DNA of 13,213 nt from NCBI GenBank assembly GCA_031275535.1, contig JAISOR010000266.1, positions 1 through 13,213 of the forward strand, in the 5' to 3' direction. Shown one piece after another: positions 13,061 through 13,213 of this stretch. Below the pieces are notes generated by a model. The model did not search any database, had not been told where the DNA came from, and was given only the letters and a program-made list of their open reading frames with translations. Both the position numbers and the translations under genes were made by a program. This stretch comes from Treponema sp. GTDB taxonomy: Bacteria; Spirochaetota; Spirochaetia; Treponematales; Breznakiellaceae. Each line of letters starts with the position of its first letter. Position 1 is the stretch's first letter.

Positions 13061-13074
13061 CCGGTTTAAACCGG
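13061..13074. promoter_or_regulatory. Perfect 14-base palindrome, candidate operator
   Basis: CCGGTTTAAACCGG is its own reverse complement. It begins at the predicted transcription start of the + strand regulator gene and abuts the predicted -35 of the - strand gene. That is a natural position for an operator controlling both. Confidence 0.5.
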
Positions 13075-13080
13075 CACAGG

Positions 13081-13096
13081 GGCGGCGGCAGCCGCC
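13081..13096 (+). other. GC-rich leader hairpin
   Basis: GGCGGC-GGCA-GCCGCC forms a six-pair stem with a four-base loop in the leader between the palindrome and the regulator's ribosome binding site. No T run follows, so it is not a standard terminator. Confidence 0.4.
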
Positions 13097-13112
13097 GTAG
13101 AAGGGAGGAGCC

Positions 13113-13213
13113 ATGGCTGACGAGGTGCGCGAAATCGCCGCCCGGGTGCGGGTGCTGCGGGAAATTGAGGAGATCTCCGGGGAAACCTTGGCTTTAGAGC
13201 TGGGCTTTGATCC
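13113..13213 (+). CDS. XRE-type helix-turn-helix regulator, N-terminal part
   Basis: The first 33 codons of a gene cut by the window edge. GGGAGGAG (13103-13110) precedes the ATG. The protein begins MADEVREIAARVRVLREIEE and continues with ISGETLALELGFD. That is the opening of a Cro/C1-type helix-turn-helix: helix 1 (IAARVRVLREIE), then helix 2 and the turn (SGETLALELGFD). Many proteins that start this way carry a C-terminal cupin sensor domain, but that part is not visible. It would bind DNA as a dimer; the palindrome in its own leader is a plausible target. Confidence 0.65.
   Translation, partial: MADEVREIAARVRVLREIEEISGETLALELGFD

Noticed and set aside
1..13213. tRNA genes
   Set aside because: No cloverleaf with a GTTCRA-type T loop and matching acceptor stem was seen on either strand.

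Overview
The window looks like a chromosomal segment of a treponeme-type spirochaete. This is inferred from the overall protein style (MetG, FemAB-like, AroDE and RpiA-like sequences), an Rpn/PD-(D/E)XK nuclease of the kind multiplied in gut treponemes, and an aromatic-rich exported protein. Most genes are GC-rich and on the + strand. The exceptions are the Rpn nuclease gene and an AT-rich envelope-protein gene, both on the - strand.

Region 1 (1-1811) is the distal part of a tightly coupled Rnf/Nqr-like membrane operon in the order D-G-E-A: the last 35 codons of an RnfD-like protein, then RnfG-, RnfE- and RnfA-like genes, each overlapping the next. The scaffold can be recognised, but the residues that hold cofactors in standard Rnf/Nqr complexes are largely missing. 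There is no flavinylation motif in the G-like protein, no cluster cysteine in the A-like protein, and only one candidate in the E-like protein. No rnfB or nqrF follows. This is the best candidate here for an undescribed system.

Region 2 (1812-3762) holds a GH57/4-alpha-glucanotransferase-like gene with its own promoter, apparently leaderless. It keeps the fold motifs but lacks both catalytic acids.

Region 3 (3763-5185) contains a G-rich heptad repeat, a - strand Rpn-type nuclease gene whose ribosome binding site sits in a dyad, and a 447-base divergent intergenic region. That intergenic region carries a 227-base inverted-repeat element rich in hairpins. A 13-base direct repeat brackets most of it and lies in the two promoter regions.

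Region 4 (5186-12031) is a probable housekeeping operon: metG, a FemAB-like aminoacyltransferase fused to a membrane-anchored extracytoplasmic domain, a fused aroDE, rpiA, and a DUF6062-like cysteine/histidine protein. Gaps are -1 to about 42 bases. The genes cover methionyl-tRNA charging, probable peptidoglycan cross-bridge synthesis, the shikimate pathway and the pentose phosphate pathway.

Region 5 (12032-13213) is a junction. It has a 3' remnant of a DHH-family phosphoesterase, an AT-rich - strand gene for an exported, possibly outer-membrane protein, and the start of an XRE-type regulator gene. Between the last two lie divergent promoters and a perfect 14-base palindrome.
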